DNA of 64,000 nucleotides from Nematostella vectensis (taxonomy: Eukaryota; Cnidaria; Anthozoa; Actiniaria; Edwardsiidae). The stretch lies in assembly GCF_932526225.1 (NCBI RefSeq), contig NC_064041.1, positions 9,654,813 to 9,718,812 on the forward strand, in the 5' to 3' direction. Positions 21,610-32,900 of this stretch are shown piece after piece (position 1 is the first letter of the stretch; every line of letters begins with the position of its first letter). The notes below the pieces were generated by a model that was not told where the DNA came from, did not search any database, and was given only the letters and a program-made list of their open reading frames with translations. A program made the translations under genes and the position numbers.

Positions 21610-24600
21610 ATGTTTGCCGATTCGCTACTTATCTTATTTATCTCACTAGCAACTGCTTTGCTTTCTGAGGGTAAGTGATCTCGTTCAAGAAAAAGCGAAA
21701 TTCGCCTTTTAATAATGAAGAATTAAGTTTACAACTTGTTCTTCCTTTTACCTCAAGCCTCTTCACTGTTGAAGACTTTTGTCCTTATTATTAACGCGTT
21801 TAAGGTATCATACTGCATAAATGTACTGTAAAAATGATATTGCTTTGATAATCAATATTGTAGAGATATATATTTTATAGCAAGGAGATTTTTCTGTCTC
21901 TTGCTATATTTTTATAATTTAATTAAGGTTTCACTGGGTTGATACAGTTGATACAATTTTTTATTCTTTTATTTTTTACAGTTTCTGGCTGGGTTAATCC
22001 CAAAAAAAACAAACAGATAACTTGTATGCAACCATAATCAGTATAGGAAAACCAGGGGGTTATATTACTAGTATTTGCCAACAAAGAGCCAGTCTAAACA
22101 ACATACAGTATTTTTTTAAATTTCTTGGAAACAAATACAACTAATAATTCAACATGTTATTTGCATTCCCCCTTCCTTGTGATTGTTCCCTCATACTTTT
22201 TCAATTACTGTGACGGGTGGGTAACAATGCTGATATTTTGTAGGAATTTTAAGGGGGAAGGTGGTTGGGTCTTCATAGTTTTTATTTTGTTAGGAAAAGT
22301 TAATTTATTATCCCGAGGGGGGGTGGGCGTGAGGATACTGTGGGGTGCCTTGAGGTCTAAAGGGGGGCCGAAAGTGTATGGGTTTTTTCTTGGTTCAATG
22401 AATCTCGGTTTAGGGGCAGTTATTTGGCATGCACAATCCAGGAGTCCAGGATGCAGATTAGTCCATGTTTTATCTATGCAATGCAAACCTGTATAAACCC
22501 TACAGTAATACATTTTTTCATGGTTTCCGTTATACGATATTATTAGCACTCATTCTTCGTCATCAACACCCTCGCTCATTTCTGACTGTCTGAATTGCTG
22601 TCTTCCCCTCTCTCTTTTTTTTCTTTCTCATAATGGGGGCACAGAAAACGTTGTTCCACCTGAAGGGGGGAGGGGGGGCAACTGATTTTATCCCTTACTT
22701 TTATAAAAATCCTCACTTTCCCCTCGGGATAATAAATGAATTTTCCCTTATAGGGAAATCCTGATTCTGAAAGTCCTTAGGCTGGACACTCTGCTTTTTC
22801 AGTACTTCATAAGAGATGCTACTTAAGCTACTGTATGGTATACAAATGTGAAGACAATGCTTGTTTCTTGTCTTTTGCAGGTATTACATACATCCTTGTG
22901 TACAGAACAGACAAGTACAAGAAACTGAAGGCGGAGGTGGAAAAAGATAGCAAGAAATGTAAGCCTCCAAACTTCTGGAGAAAAGACTGCAACATCCAAA
23001 TGTGATTAACAATGTCTCGACAGTACCAGTCAACAATAAGATTGTCTCAACAAATTTTTGTGCTGTATCTTGCTTGTGATTCATCTGAAAACAATAAATA
23101 TCCAGCATATGTAATTTGGTATATACAGGTATATCCAGTATATGTAATTTGGCCTAAAAAGTAATAAAATGTATAGCATTAAAATATCCATTTTTACAGT
23201 ATTGTCAGTCTTAAAGTCATCTTTTTGTCCTTTTTTTATTTACACAGTGGAGAGAAGAAAAGAAAACCTAACAGATGCACCACGTCAAGGAGGACAGAAG
23301 AAAAAGATTGGTAAGGCAGCTGTTCAGTAGGACACTTTATTAGGATGGCTTTACAGATGTCTGAAGGTGTGTGGAACCATTGATCAGTCAAGGCGAGAGA
23401 TCTCAAAAATGGAATTCAACTGTTTCATTCATTCTATCTTAAACAAGATTTTTTCCCCTTTATATTATTGTAGAACGCATGGATACATGTAGATGATGCT
23501 CTATATAAATAAAAGTTATGTTTATTATTATTATTGTTGTTATTCTGTAATCTGTAGATTGTGTTATTTACATCATAATACCAGTAATGCCTAAGCTTGA
23601 CCAGTACCCTATGAATATTTTTACAGAACGCGTTGAAGAGAAACTCAAGAACCATAACAGAGATCTCTCCATGGTATGAGATAGCTAGATATGGTCAACT
23701 ATCGCTATTACAGATATCAACTTAAAGCTGCATTGTCACCAGTTTACTTCCTGAGGTCCGACGGAAACCTCAACCGTTAAAAGACAAAAGAATCTATTAA
23801 AATCTGAGATATTAAGCAGACCATCTGCTTTAAATTATCAATCATATCCTCAAAGAAACTTCCAATAAACACACTGCTTTCAATATTTTGAAATATTTTT
23901 CGAGTTTTCCATTAAAAATCATCGGATATTGTTACACAATCAACCGGAAGTAAACTGGTGACAATGCAAGTTTAACCACAACGCCACTGCATATCTCTAG
24001 CAAGTGTTCGTAATATGGTGTCCATTAAGCAAAATTTGATTTTCCAAATGTGGCCCCAGGGTGTGGCAGGGGCGTGCCATGGAGGGGGGAGATATGGTAT
24101 TTATACTGGCAAGTATGGCATGCCATGGAGGGGGGAGATATGGTATTTATACTGGCACGTATGGCATGCCATGGAGGGGGGAGATATGGTATTTATACTG
24201 GCAAGTATGGCATGCCATGGAGGGGGGAGATATGGTATTTATACTGGCAAGTATGGCATGCCATGGAGGGGGGAGATATGGTATTTATACTGGCACGTAT
24301 GGCATGCCATGGAGGGGGGAGATATGGTATTTATACTGGCACGTATGGCATGCCATGGAGGGGGGAGATATGGTATTTATTCTGGCAAGTATGGCATGCC
24401 ATGGAGGGGGGAGATATGGTATATCTTATGTAAAAGTATGTGAAACCTACAGTAGAGATTTAAAAAAAGGGGCCTGTTCTCTGACCTTGTCGTAGAGCTT
24501 TTGGTAGAGGAAACAGTATATGTAAACATTTTATTTTTCTTGTACACAGGTGAAGATGAAGTCTATTTTTGCTATTGGTTTTACGTTTACTGCCCTCATT

Positions 24601-26171
24601 GGCATGTTTAACTCAATGTAAGTTGATTTTTGCTGTTAGTTTTGTGATAACTGCCATCATCAGCATGTTTAACCCAATGTAATAAAGGACCTACTGTACT
24701 TTATGTTATTTGGTCCCTGAGCATAATATTTAAATGATTGATTGTGTGGACAACAGCACACTCATAAAGGCAATGGTCAAGCTGATAATAAGCTTATTTT
24801 ACAATTCAATCCATTCCAGTTATATATACTTTGTCAACTCTTTCCTGGATAAAACAGATGACTCGCAAATGTACAACAAAAATATCTTTTAAGTGGTTAC
24901 AGTATTCAGGATTTATTCTTTTTGATAGATTTAAAAAAATCGAGATGTTTTTTTGATTTATGATTTTGAGTCTTTTGATTTATGTATTGTCTGGCTAGAT
25001 ATAATGGCAGGGTTGTTGCTAAAGCTATATATATACACTTTGATTTATGCATTTGCCTGGATAGATTTGATGGCAGTGTCATTATGAAGATCACTTGCTA
25101 AAGTCACCCACTAGATTTGATGCCAGTTATACCAAATTTCTGATTTATGTATTTGTCTGCTAGATTTGAATGCAGTGTTTTTTAAAGGTTATCACTTGAT
25201 AATGTACACTTTGATTTATGCATTTGTCTGGCTAGAGTTGTTGGCAAGGTTGTTAAAAGTTAGCACTTGCAAAAGCTACACTTTGATTTATGTATTTGTC
25301 TGGCTAGATTTGAATGCAGTGTTGTTTAAAGGTTATCACTTGATAATGTACACTTTGATTTATGTATTTGTCTGGCTAGATTTAAAGGCAGTGTTATTAA
25401 AAGGTTATCACTTGCAAAAGCTAAACTTTGATTTATGTATTTGTCTGGCTAGATTTGATGGCAGGGTGGTTGCAAAGTTGCCATTTGAGCCTCACTCCTG
25501 GATCCAGGGTCTGTCACACCGTAATCTGATGGGTGATGACTTCACTGAGTGCTCCTTCATCTTTTTGTACATTCTTTGCACCATGGCTGTCAGACAGGTT
25601 AGTAATGAAGCTATTAGAACAGGCTAGCAAAGGCAAGCATCCAAAAAGCATTTCTTTTTCACCCAACATCACTAATAAATGCCCAAGTCAGGCCCGTACC
25701 CAGGGGGTACCTCCCCCCCCCACACACACACACACACACAAACAACAGCCAAAGGTCCACTTTCGGTCCTGAATAGACGAACTATTTGTAGACAAAAATA
25801 TAAAGCATAAGCTAGATCACTCTGGTATTTGGCCAAATCCGACAAAATAAACGTCCGGTGGAGATGCTGCAAAGGCATAAAAAATCCCTCTTTGTTCTTT
25901 CAGGAGTGGTCACATTTTTATCTAAGAAATGACCCATACCCCCTCCCCCCAGAAAAATTAGGTCCACTTTTTTGGGTTCTGCACCCCCCCTCCTCCCAAG
26001 AAAAAAACCTGGGTACGGGCCTGCAAGTAGGCCCATTTTTATTTCTATCTTAATACTTACTGCTTGTTTCTTTTTTGTCATCAGAATGTCCAGAAAGCTC
26101 TTGGATTTGCCCCATCTCGAGCTGCAAGTAAAGTAGGAGGGCTTCTCACCCCTCCACAGGCTGCAAAATGA
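21610..26171 (+). CDS. TMCO1: TMCO1, ER calcium load-activated channel / translocon subunit
   Basis: Seven exons: 21610-21670, 22881-22958, 23248-23310, 23627-23673, 24550-24617, 25453-25597, 26085-26171. The protein starts MFADSLLILFISLATALL (first membrane segment), followed by the family sequence ITYILVYRTDKYKKLKAEVE, a basic coiled coil ending NHNRDLSM, a second hydrophobic segment (KSIFAIGFTFTALIGMFNS), GLSHRNLMGDD, SFIFLYILCTM and the C-terminal LGFAPSRAASK. Total length is about 182 residues, close to the 188 of vertebrate short isoforms. The family forms an ER Ca2+-release pore and is part of the multipass translocon with Sec61-associated factors. The donor of exon 5 and the acceptor of exon 6 each have tandem copies in the intervening intron. 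Confidence 0.97.
22296..22745. mobile_element. Candidate inverted-repeat element in TMCO1 intron 1
   Basis: AAAAGTTAATTTATTATCCC at about 22296 recurs inverted near 22717-22743 (the cctcgggataataaatgaat block), bounding about 450 bp of G/C-run-rich DNA with no coding exon. Target duplications were not identified, so this is only a candidate TIR element. Confidence 0.45.
23722..23975. mobile_element. TIR element (MITE family 2) bounded by TTAA
   Basis: The ends are inverted copies of GCATTGTCACCAGTTTACTT (left from 23730, right ending 23967). TTAA occurs just outside each end (23722-23725 and 23972-23975), as for piggyBac-type target sites. It is about 250 bp and non-coding, in TMCO1 intron 4. 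Related pieces lie at about 38300-38352 and 56560-56712. Confidence 0.75.
24072..24424. repeat. 46-bp minisatellite, eight copies
   Basis: Eight nearly perfect copies of a unit containing ggcatgccatggagggggga and gatatggtatttatactggc occur in TMCO1 intron 4. Because 46 is not a multiple of three and the unit lacks stops, all three forward frames stay open for over 120 codons; these are not genes. Units differ mostly at one position (caag versus cacg). Confidence 0.95.
24552..24684. repeat. Tandem copy of TMCO1 exon 5 and its donor
   Basis: The 61 bp directly after the exon 5 donor (24618-24678) are a diverged copy of exon 5: atttttgctgttagttttgt and cagcatgtttaacccaat-GTAATA match attttttgctattggtttta-type bases and ggcatgtttaactcaat-GTAAGT of the real exon. 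The copy has its own GT at 24679, but its GTAATA is a weaker donor. Confidence 0.82.
24970..25455. repeat. Tandem copies of the TMCO1 exon 6 acceptor
   Basis: About seven diverged units of roughly 70-80 bp precede exon 6. Each repeats tttgatttatgtatttgtct-ggctAG followed by atttgatggcag-like bases, that is, the polypyrimidine tract, AG and first 25-30 bases of exon 6. The last unit is the real acceptor (AG at 25451-25452). Several decoy AGs keep a good context. Confidence 0.85.
25689..26024. mobile_element. TIR element in TMCO1 intron 6 (CAGGCCCGTACCCAG ends)
   Basis: CAGGCCCGTACCCAG at 25689 is mirrored by CTGGGTACGGGCCTG ending near 26024, enclosing about 336 bp that includes poly-C runs and a CA dinucleotide run (25722-25740). 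No coding capacity is seen. Partial relatives (gcgcgtacccagg, or poly-G followed by gtgccccaccccctgct) occur at 28597-28640, 57228-57260, 57957-58008 and 63735-63850. Confidence 0.7.
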
Positions 26172-27252
26172 CTCCCCCCCTCCGACTGACCATCAACAAA
26201 ATACTTGACATTGTGATGGTGTATATTCCATGTATAAATAGATTACCATACAAAGAAAGAAACCATCTATTACACATTGTGATAATAAAAGTGACTTGAC
26301 TTGCATCTGTATCCTTACCGCACCACCATAACTAGACTTTTTCCAGTTCCACTTTGCAGGGGCGTACGCAGGATTTTAACAAGTTGCAGTCATAGCATTC
26401 AGAAGCTGAATAAGGGCGTGACCCCTTATTCCCCAGCGCCGTGAAGATTAAATAGCTCCCGCTTTTTCCCCTCGTTATGCAAATAAGATCGCCAATTTTT
26501 TTTTGCAGTCCAATGACTGCAGGCTGCATATGCCCCTTTTTGGGGATCTAGGGAAGGGGTTTTGGTTGTTGAAACCCTGTCTTATTTTTATGTTGCAATT
26601 CCTAGGCTTCATGCTCCAACCCCCCCCCCCCCCCCCACTCACTCCCACCCACCCCCACTCACCCCACCCCCACTCACTCCCACCCCTCCCCTACTCAATC
26701 CCAAACCCACTCACCCCAACCCCACTCATTCCTTTGAAAATGAATTCTGAATCCGTCCCTGAAAGCCAACCCAGTAGCTATTCTATACTTCAATTCTGTA
26801 CACAAGCCATTTTATTCCAGTTGTTACAATGCATCCGTGGCCTGAGAGATGAGGTCCTTATGGTTGCACATACTATTCTGTTCAATGACCTACATGTGTC
26901 AAAAAGAATGACACATTTTAAAAATCAGCTTATGAATTGTTTTCTTAAAAAATTCGACAAATCTACTGTTCTAGCCCTAGGCTAGCCCCCGGGATCTTAT
27001 TTCTTTTCTATTTTTATTAAACGGCGGGGCTTAAAGGAACTTAATAGAAAGAAAGGCCTCATAGTTTTCCAGTTGTTAACACTTGGTATTTTTGCTCTAT
27101 TCAGTAGTTTCATTTGCTATGAATAAGTGTATATAACTCCTACATTTGGTTCCTTTTAGCGTTCAAACCATGCAAGAACTACCGCGTTTACTATGTATAT
27201 GCTCGGAGACGTCTATTGCTACTGTTTCTGATTATCACATGATCAGGTTCCC
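26172..27252. other. TMCO1 3' UTR and gap to gene B 3' end
   Basis: AATAAA at 26284-26289, 113 bp after the TMCO1 stop, is a plausible polyadenylation signal. A poly-C/CACTC-rich low-complexity tract spans about 26620-26730. TTTATT near 27009 is an AATAAA on the minus strand in the right place for gene B, about 240 bp past its stop. No other coding exon is recognised. Confidence 0.6.
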
Positions 27253-29922
27253 TCAAGCCGGCCGTGCCCACGTGCACCGAACCTGTTCCCAGTCCCCAAA
27301 AGCTCCAACGGCCGTAAATGCTGTGATCCTGAAGCAGTATTCTTCCCCAGTCTCCAACCCGGTCACCACTGCATAGAGAAACCTGTTAGATGGCGTCATT
27401 TTCAAATGTCCGGGGTTGAGGTTAGAGAAAGCACTTTTCTAGGAATGTGTTTTGTATAGGTTTCCGGTACTGTGCGGGTTACCTGTGCTCAGTAGGTTGG
27501 CTGAACGGACAGTCTTGCTGTGGTACTCGGCGTACGAGCTCTTCTTGTAGTACAACGTATATCCCCGGATTTTGCCATTCTGATGCTGTTGGGGGACCCG
27601 TTGCCAGATAACAAGCACGGACGTGGGGCTTCCCGGGACGGCTGCCGTTATGGCAGGAGCTGCACTTGGAACTAAAAATACGTGACGTGTGTTATTGTGT
27701 GACGCTGACGATGCGCTATTTGCACTTTGAATTAAACGGTGACATTCTATTGCATGTACGTATACTATTGCGTTATATTATTGCGTGATATTTTAACGGG
27801 ACCTCATACTATTGCGTAATTATGTGACATCTTTGCCCGTGACACTATTTCGTCAAATCGTTGCGTGACATTACCTCCCTCTGGCGTCCTGAGGGTCTTG
27901 GATGCGTACCCTCCAACGAGGTCATCATTAGCAGAGTACACCCGTATGCGATATACAGTGAAGCCTGCCAGCCCCTGCAGAATATAGGACTGCACTGGGC
28001 CACTCTTCGACCGTACAGAAACGTGACCGGAGACACTGTCCGAGCTGTACTTGATGACGTAATAGGTCACGTGACCTTGGCGTGGCGCCCACCATAAAAG
28101 CTTGACGGACGATGATGAAAGAGAGTATGCCTTGAGAGCACGGGGCGCAGAGGGTCCTGAGATATAAAATGGGGTCAGCAGAAATCACGACAAGATTTAA
28201 AAAACAAGTTTCAGGATACCTGTTGCGATACAGTCGCTTTTGTCCATGGACCCCCTGTCCTTGGTAACCAGTCCCCTCGCACAACGCACACAGCTCGGTT
28301 GACCGGACTGGCTTTGGTACGTTCCTCTAGGACACAGCGCGCATGCGTCACTTGAGCGGCCATACATGCCTGGAGGACATGCAACTAAAAGAGAAAGTAA
28401 GAAGTGGCGTGACGTAAGGTGTGACATACTCTTTTGTCATAGCTTGATACTCTGACACTGCACTGGCTATTTACCAGATATTTCCGTAGTAGGCCTCAAA
28501 GTATTGGGTAAGCACAATACAGAAACGTTAAGAATAAATTTTGGGGCACAACCACGTCTCTACTGGTCATTTCCTTTATAAATTTTGAAAATATTGGGGG
28601 GGGGGTGACGTGCCCACACTGCCCCACCCCCTGCTAGATGATGATTTTGAGCGTGAAAGAGAGGCAAGACAAATTCCAACCTGGAAAAGCCTCGCACGGA
28701 AGATCCCGCTTAAAACCCACAGGACCCCCGCAATCTGGAAAACTACCCATTAATTGACTTATGATGTGGTGTTAAATGTTAATACATGGCTATTTTATTG
28801 ACGCGTCATGTTATAAATTGCTCAGGAAATACTACAATGAGCGAACAATCGCCACAAGACATGACATCTTGCAGTTGTTTATGCTGTTGTGTGATCATGT
28901 CATATCAATCGTTCTTGTCAATTTGAAATAGGCCCTGGCCTTAGCATTTTAGAATCACAGGTTACCCGCGCGCTCGCCCCAGGTCCTTTTGGACTATTTT
29001 GACACGTGACACACTTACCACACATGAAGCCGTTTTCGTGTAAGAACCAGCCGGGGTGACAAGTGGATGGAGCGTGGATTGGAAATAGCGACGCAGGAAC
29101 CGGTGCAAGACCCAGGCCCTGCACGTCTTTCGCAAATGAACCATCCTCCATGCGCATGCGCAGACGGTGAAGCCTGTCCCTTATACGCAACCTTTGCGTT
29201 GAGAATCTCGTCATTAGTTCATCCCCGGATCCAATGGATCCCTGTGGTGTTTCCTGCTCAGTTAAGTAAAAGAAAATCGCTCCTCGCTGCTTCGTGATTC
29301 GGGCAAACTTGAGGTTATGGACTTGATTGTTTGAGACGCCTGTGGCGGAGCTGATGTTGCTCCGCAAGGTGTCGATGTCAGCTGCACCAAGCCGAGATGG
29401 AAGGGTTCGATAGCACGTTTGTTCAGGAGTGCAGGATGTGACGTTGACGACCACGCCCATACGGGGAACTGCCCCCCTGCTCTGTAAGATATCCAGCCTC
29501 CCCTCTTCACTGACGACTCTACCGCGGCTATTGCTGGCCACACAGTAGTAGAATCCCGACCTCATGACGTCATCAGGCTCTATATAGACCAGCTGGCTGT
29601 CGTCATCAGGTAGTTTGAATGACAGCTTGGAATACAGCGGCCTGTAATACCATTCCACCCGGGGTTGAGGGTTGCCTGTGGCAAGACATGGGAATCTCGC
29701 GCCTTTCCCACCATATAAGGCAAGCTTGACGCTGATTGGCTCCTCTAAGAGCTCAGGCTTGTATTCGACAATGACTTCATAGTGAGATTCCGCTGACCCC
29801 TTGTGGTTCGCTGCTTCGCATGTGTACATACCGGCCTCGGATTTCTTGATGGATGGAAGTTCTAGTGTTCCGTTGTCAGCAGTCTGCACAACTTCATCGC
29901 CCCTTCGCCACGTGTAGATGAC
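27253..29922 (-). CDS. Gene B 3' exons: Ig, GCC, FN3
   Basis: Exon 29019-29922 carries one and a half Ig domains ([25 protein letters not shown]) and a diverged linker. Exon 28220-28384 holds a single GCC2/GCC3 unit (CPPGMYGRSSDAC and YQSQSGQPSC). Exon 27875-28156 is a complete FN3. Exons 27483-27671 and 27253-27368 form the second FN3 and end at TGA 27253-27255. The final exon (TGLETGEEYCFRITAFT) was recognised by similarity to 14194-14309 of gene A; both are 116 nt. Confidence 0.85.
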
Positions 29923-32900
29923 CTTGCAAGATAAAGTATCATCATTATCACAATCGTTTTCAGCATCACTCATCATAATAACCACAGTCACCGCATCTGT
30001 ATTACTACTGTCATCATCACTAGCGTCACTAATATCATTATTTACGCCAATTGTTGTCTAAATGACAAATAACCTCATCAATAATCGAAATCATCATCAT
30101 CGTCATAAAAAATATTATCAGCGGTTATTATAATGATCGTCATCGACATCATTATCATATTTTTTATCTTATCAACACTATCCAAGATCATTATCAACGT
30201 CATAATGACGACGACGACGATGGAGGCGGCGACTATGACGACGACGACGATGACGATCATGACGATGATGGCGACGGCGACGGCGATGGCGATGGCGATG
30301 GCGATGGCGATGACGATGGCGATGGCGATGGCGATGGCGATGATCAGGATGATGATAATGATTATAATGACGATGATGATGATGATGATGACGATGATGA
30401 TGATTATTATTATAATTATAATGACGATGATGATGACCTCATTATTACCAGAATCATAGCCATCATCATCAGCGTTATCACTATCATAATAGTCCATCAT
30501 CATCACCTTATGATCATCACCATGCCATCAAAACATAGCATTTCTCCCGCATTCCCCCTCCCCCGGGTTACCTTGGTTACGCTCTGCGCCTCACAGCCCA
30601 ACACCACGTGTTCTCCCTCCTCCACAGTCCATCGTGAACTCGTCTGGTTGACGAGTCTCGGTTTATCCGCACAGATCAGCCTCGAGTCCATGCTGCTGTT
30701 GAGAAGGACCTCAAGCTGACCAAGTGTCTCTCTGACGTCAGACAGTGACATGTTGCTGGTCATGATAGAGCCCAGTCCTCTCTCAACCTCAGGAATCAAG
30801 CTCATCATGTTCTTGACGTCTTTGTCGCTATTGTACATGCCGTAGATTTCCATTAGCTCACTTGCGACCGCGGTTATGCAGTCAGCGGTTCCCGAGCATG
30901 TGTGAATGTCACGTGCTTCGGTGTAAAAATCGATATAGGCCTTCCACACAGCGAATGTCTCGTTCCATGATAGTAACTGCGCATGCTCAGACCGCTGGTC
31001 CTTGTACTGGGACATCATTTTAAGGTATTCCTTGACCACAGAAGAATTAGTGCCCTCTAGATCCGTAAGGAGACCGGTCAGTGTTCCGAACTCGGCCTCC
31101 AATCCTTCCTCCATATTTGTTGTTTGGTTAACGACAGAGGACAGAGAGTTTACTATTTCAGAGAAAAAACGACTTGCGTTTTGTGTAAAGTGGCACTTCT
31201 CTGCGTCGCTCACCCCGTTTTGGACTTGGTCCTCGGATATGTCTTCGAGGGAGCGCTTTTTACGGGTTTCACCTATTGCCTTTCGAATAACGTCCCTAGT
31301 AGCCAATCTAAAGGAATACTTAATAGCGTCTAGGTCCATTACAAAGTCCAAGCTGGAATTCCCTTTAAGTGTTTGAAGCTGTATTTTCGCAGGCAGCCTT
31401 CGGTTTGTTCCAGTGCCCGTGGTGATGGCAAACGACATGGAATGCACCCTCACCGGAGCATGTTCATGAGAACTCCGTGCTAGCTCACTCAGCTTAAGTC
31501 CAGTCCTAACATCCGGGATCTGTTGCATTCGCGCGAGAGATGTTTTCATGGTTTTCATCTGTGCCCGTGTCTGTCGCCTTTTCGCCTCAAGTACTGTCAG
31601 TTCAGTGGATAGCATCTTTTCTTGCGATTTTAGACTCTCGAGCTCCACGAACTTTTGGTCAACTGTTGAGCTTTGTTTCGTGAGCTCTATATACTCAAGG
31701 AATAGACTTCCATTCATCTGTTTCCACTCGCGCTCAAATTTATTCTTCTGCCACTTGATGCACGCCTCGTTCTCAACTACGCACTCAGGTTCTAAGAACT
31801 TTACACATTTTATGTCCTTCCTGCAACACGGCGTTGGGTTCTCGAAGCCTTTAGTTTTCTGATTTACCGTACTTCCGTTCTTACACACGAATACCTTTGC
31901 AGCTTCCTGGATGACTTCCATGATTGAGAATAGGCGCGTGTAGCTAAGTTTCTTGGTTGGACCATCCCACTCGTGTGTACTTTGTTTACACCCGGAGCTT
32001 GCAAACCCATTGATAATCCCAGATATAAACAAAAATCTTTTATTCCTCTTTCTCGCTGATAAACCTTTTAAATCCTTCTGTGTTTTGTCATCTCTAAATC
32101 TTTCAAGGGCAACGAAGATTGCTTCGTCTAATTTCTGTTTTGTCAGCAGCGGGACTTTGCTTTCGATGACACGCTGAATGCTTAGCGACTCGTCTACAAC
32201 TTGCGTGATAGCGTGACATACTACGTCATCGACACCTGGCGTGACAGCGTGACGGATTGCATTACTCAACAGACTGCTTATACTCAGGCTCCCTCGTAGC
32301 GCTGGGTTCCTCGCCTTCAGACTTTTGTCGATATCAAGACTTAGATCGTACCACTTCGGCGACGAGCCTTTGATGAGGCTGTTAATGTCTATACTCCCCC
32401 CGAACATCTTTAAAAGCGGGACAGATCCCTTCAGTAGTTCAGTCAGGTCCAGGGGGGTGCTGAGCTCGGGGTGCGCCTCAAGTATGATCTGGTTTATCGT
32501 CACGTTGAGTTTGGAAGGAACTGCTTTCCTCAAAATGGAATCCACGCTAAGGTTTGCGAGCATTGACTCGTTGATGGTCACGTGGACAGCTTTACGTAGA
32601 CCCGTTTTGATCAGTTGTTCAAGATCAAAGCCTTGCGCGACTTCCGGTATAAGCAATCGCGTCAGGTTCTCAAAACACATCTCATGCGCTTGCGCAGTCT
32701 TGTCCTTGATTACTTGCATCACGTCAAGCCTGTCGATATCACGTGGCCGGGTGACACGTGACATTATCTCGTGACTGAGGTCGAAATCTGGTCCCAGTCC
32801 TCTCAGATTTTTCTTTAACCGTGCGTTTATATCCAAGCTGCTATCGAGCCCACCCAGAGCCTGACCAACGACTTTGCTGACGTCGAAATTTCTAAGTGCT

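Noticed and set aside
30078-30506. Ile/Val-rich 142-codon minus frame and Met/Thr-rich plus frame
   Set aside because: Low-complexity GAT/GGCGAT repeat in a gene B intron.
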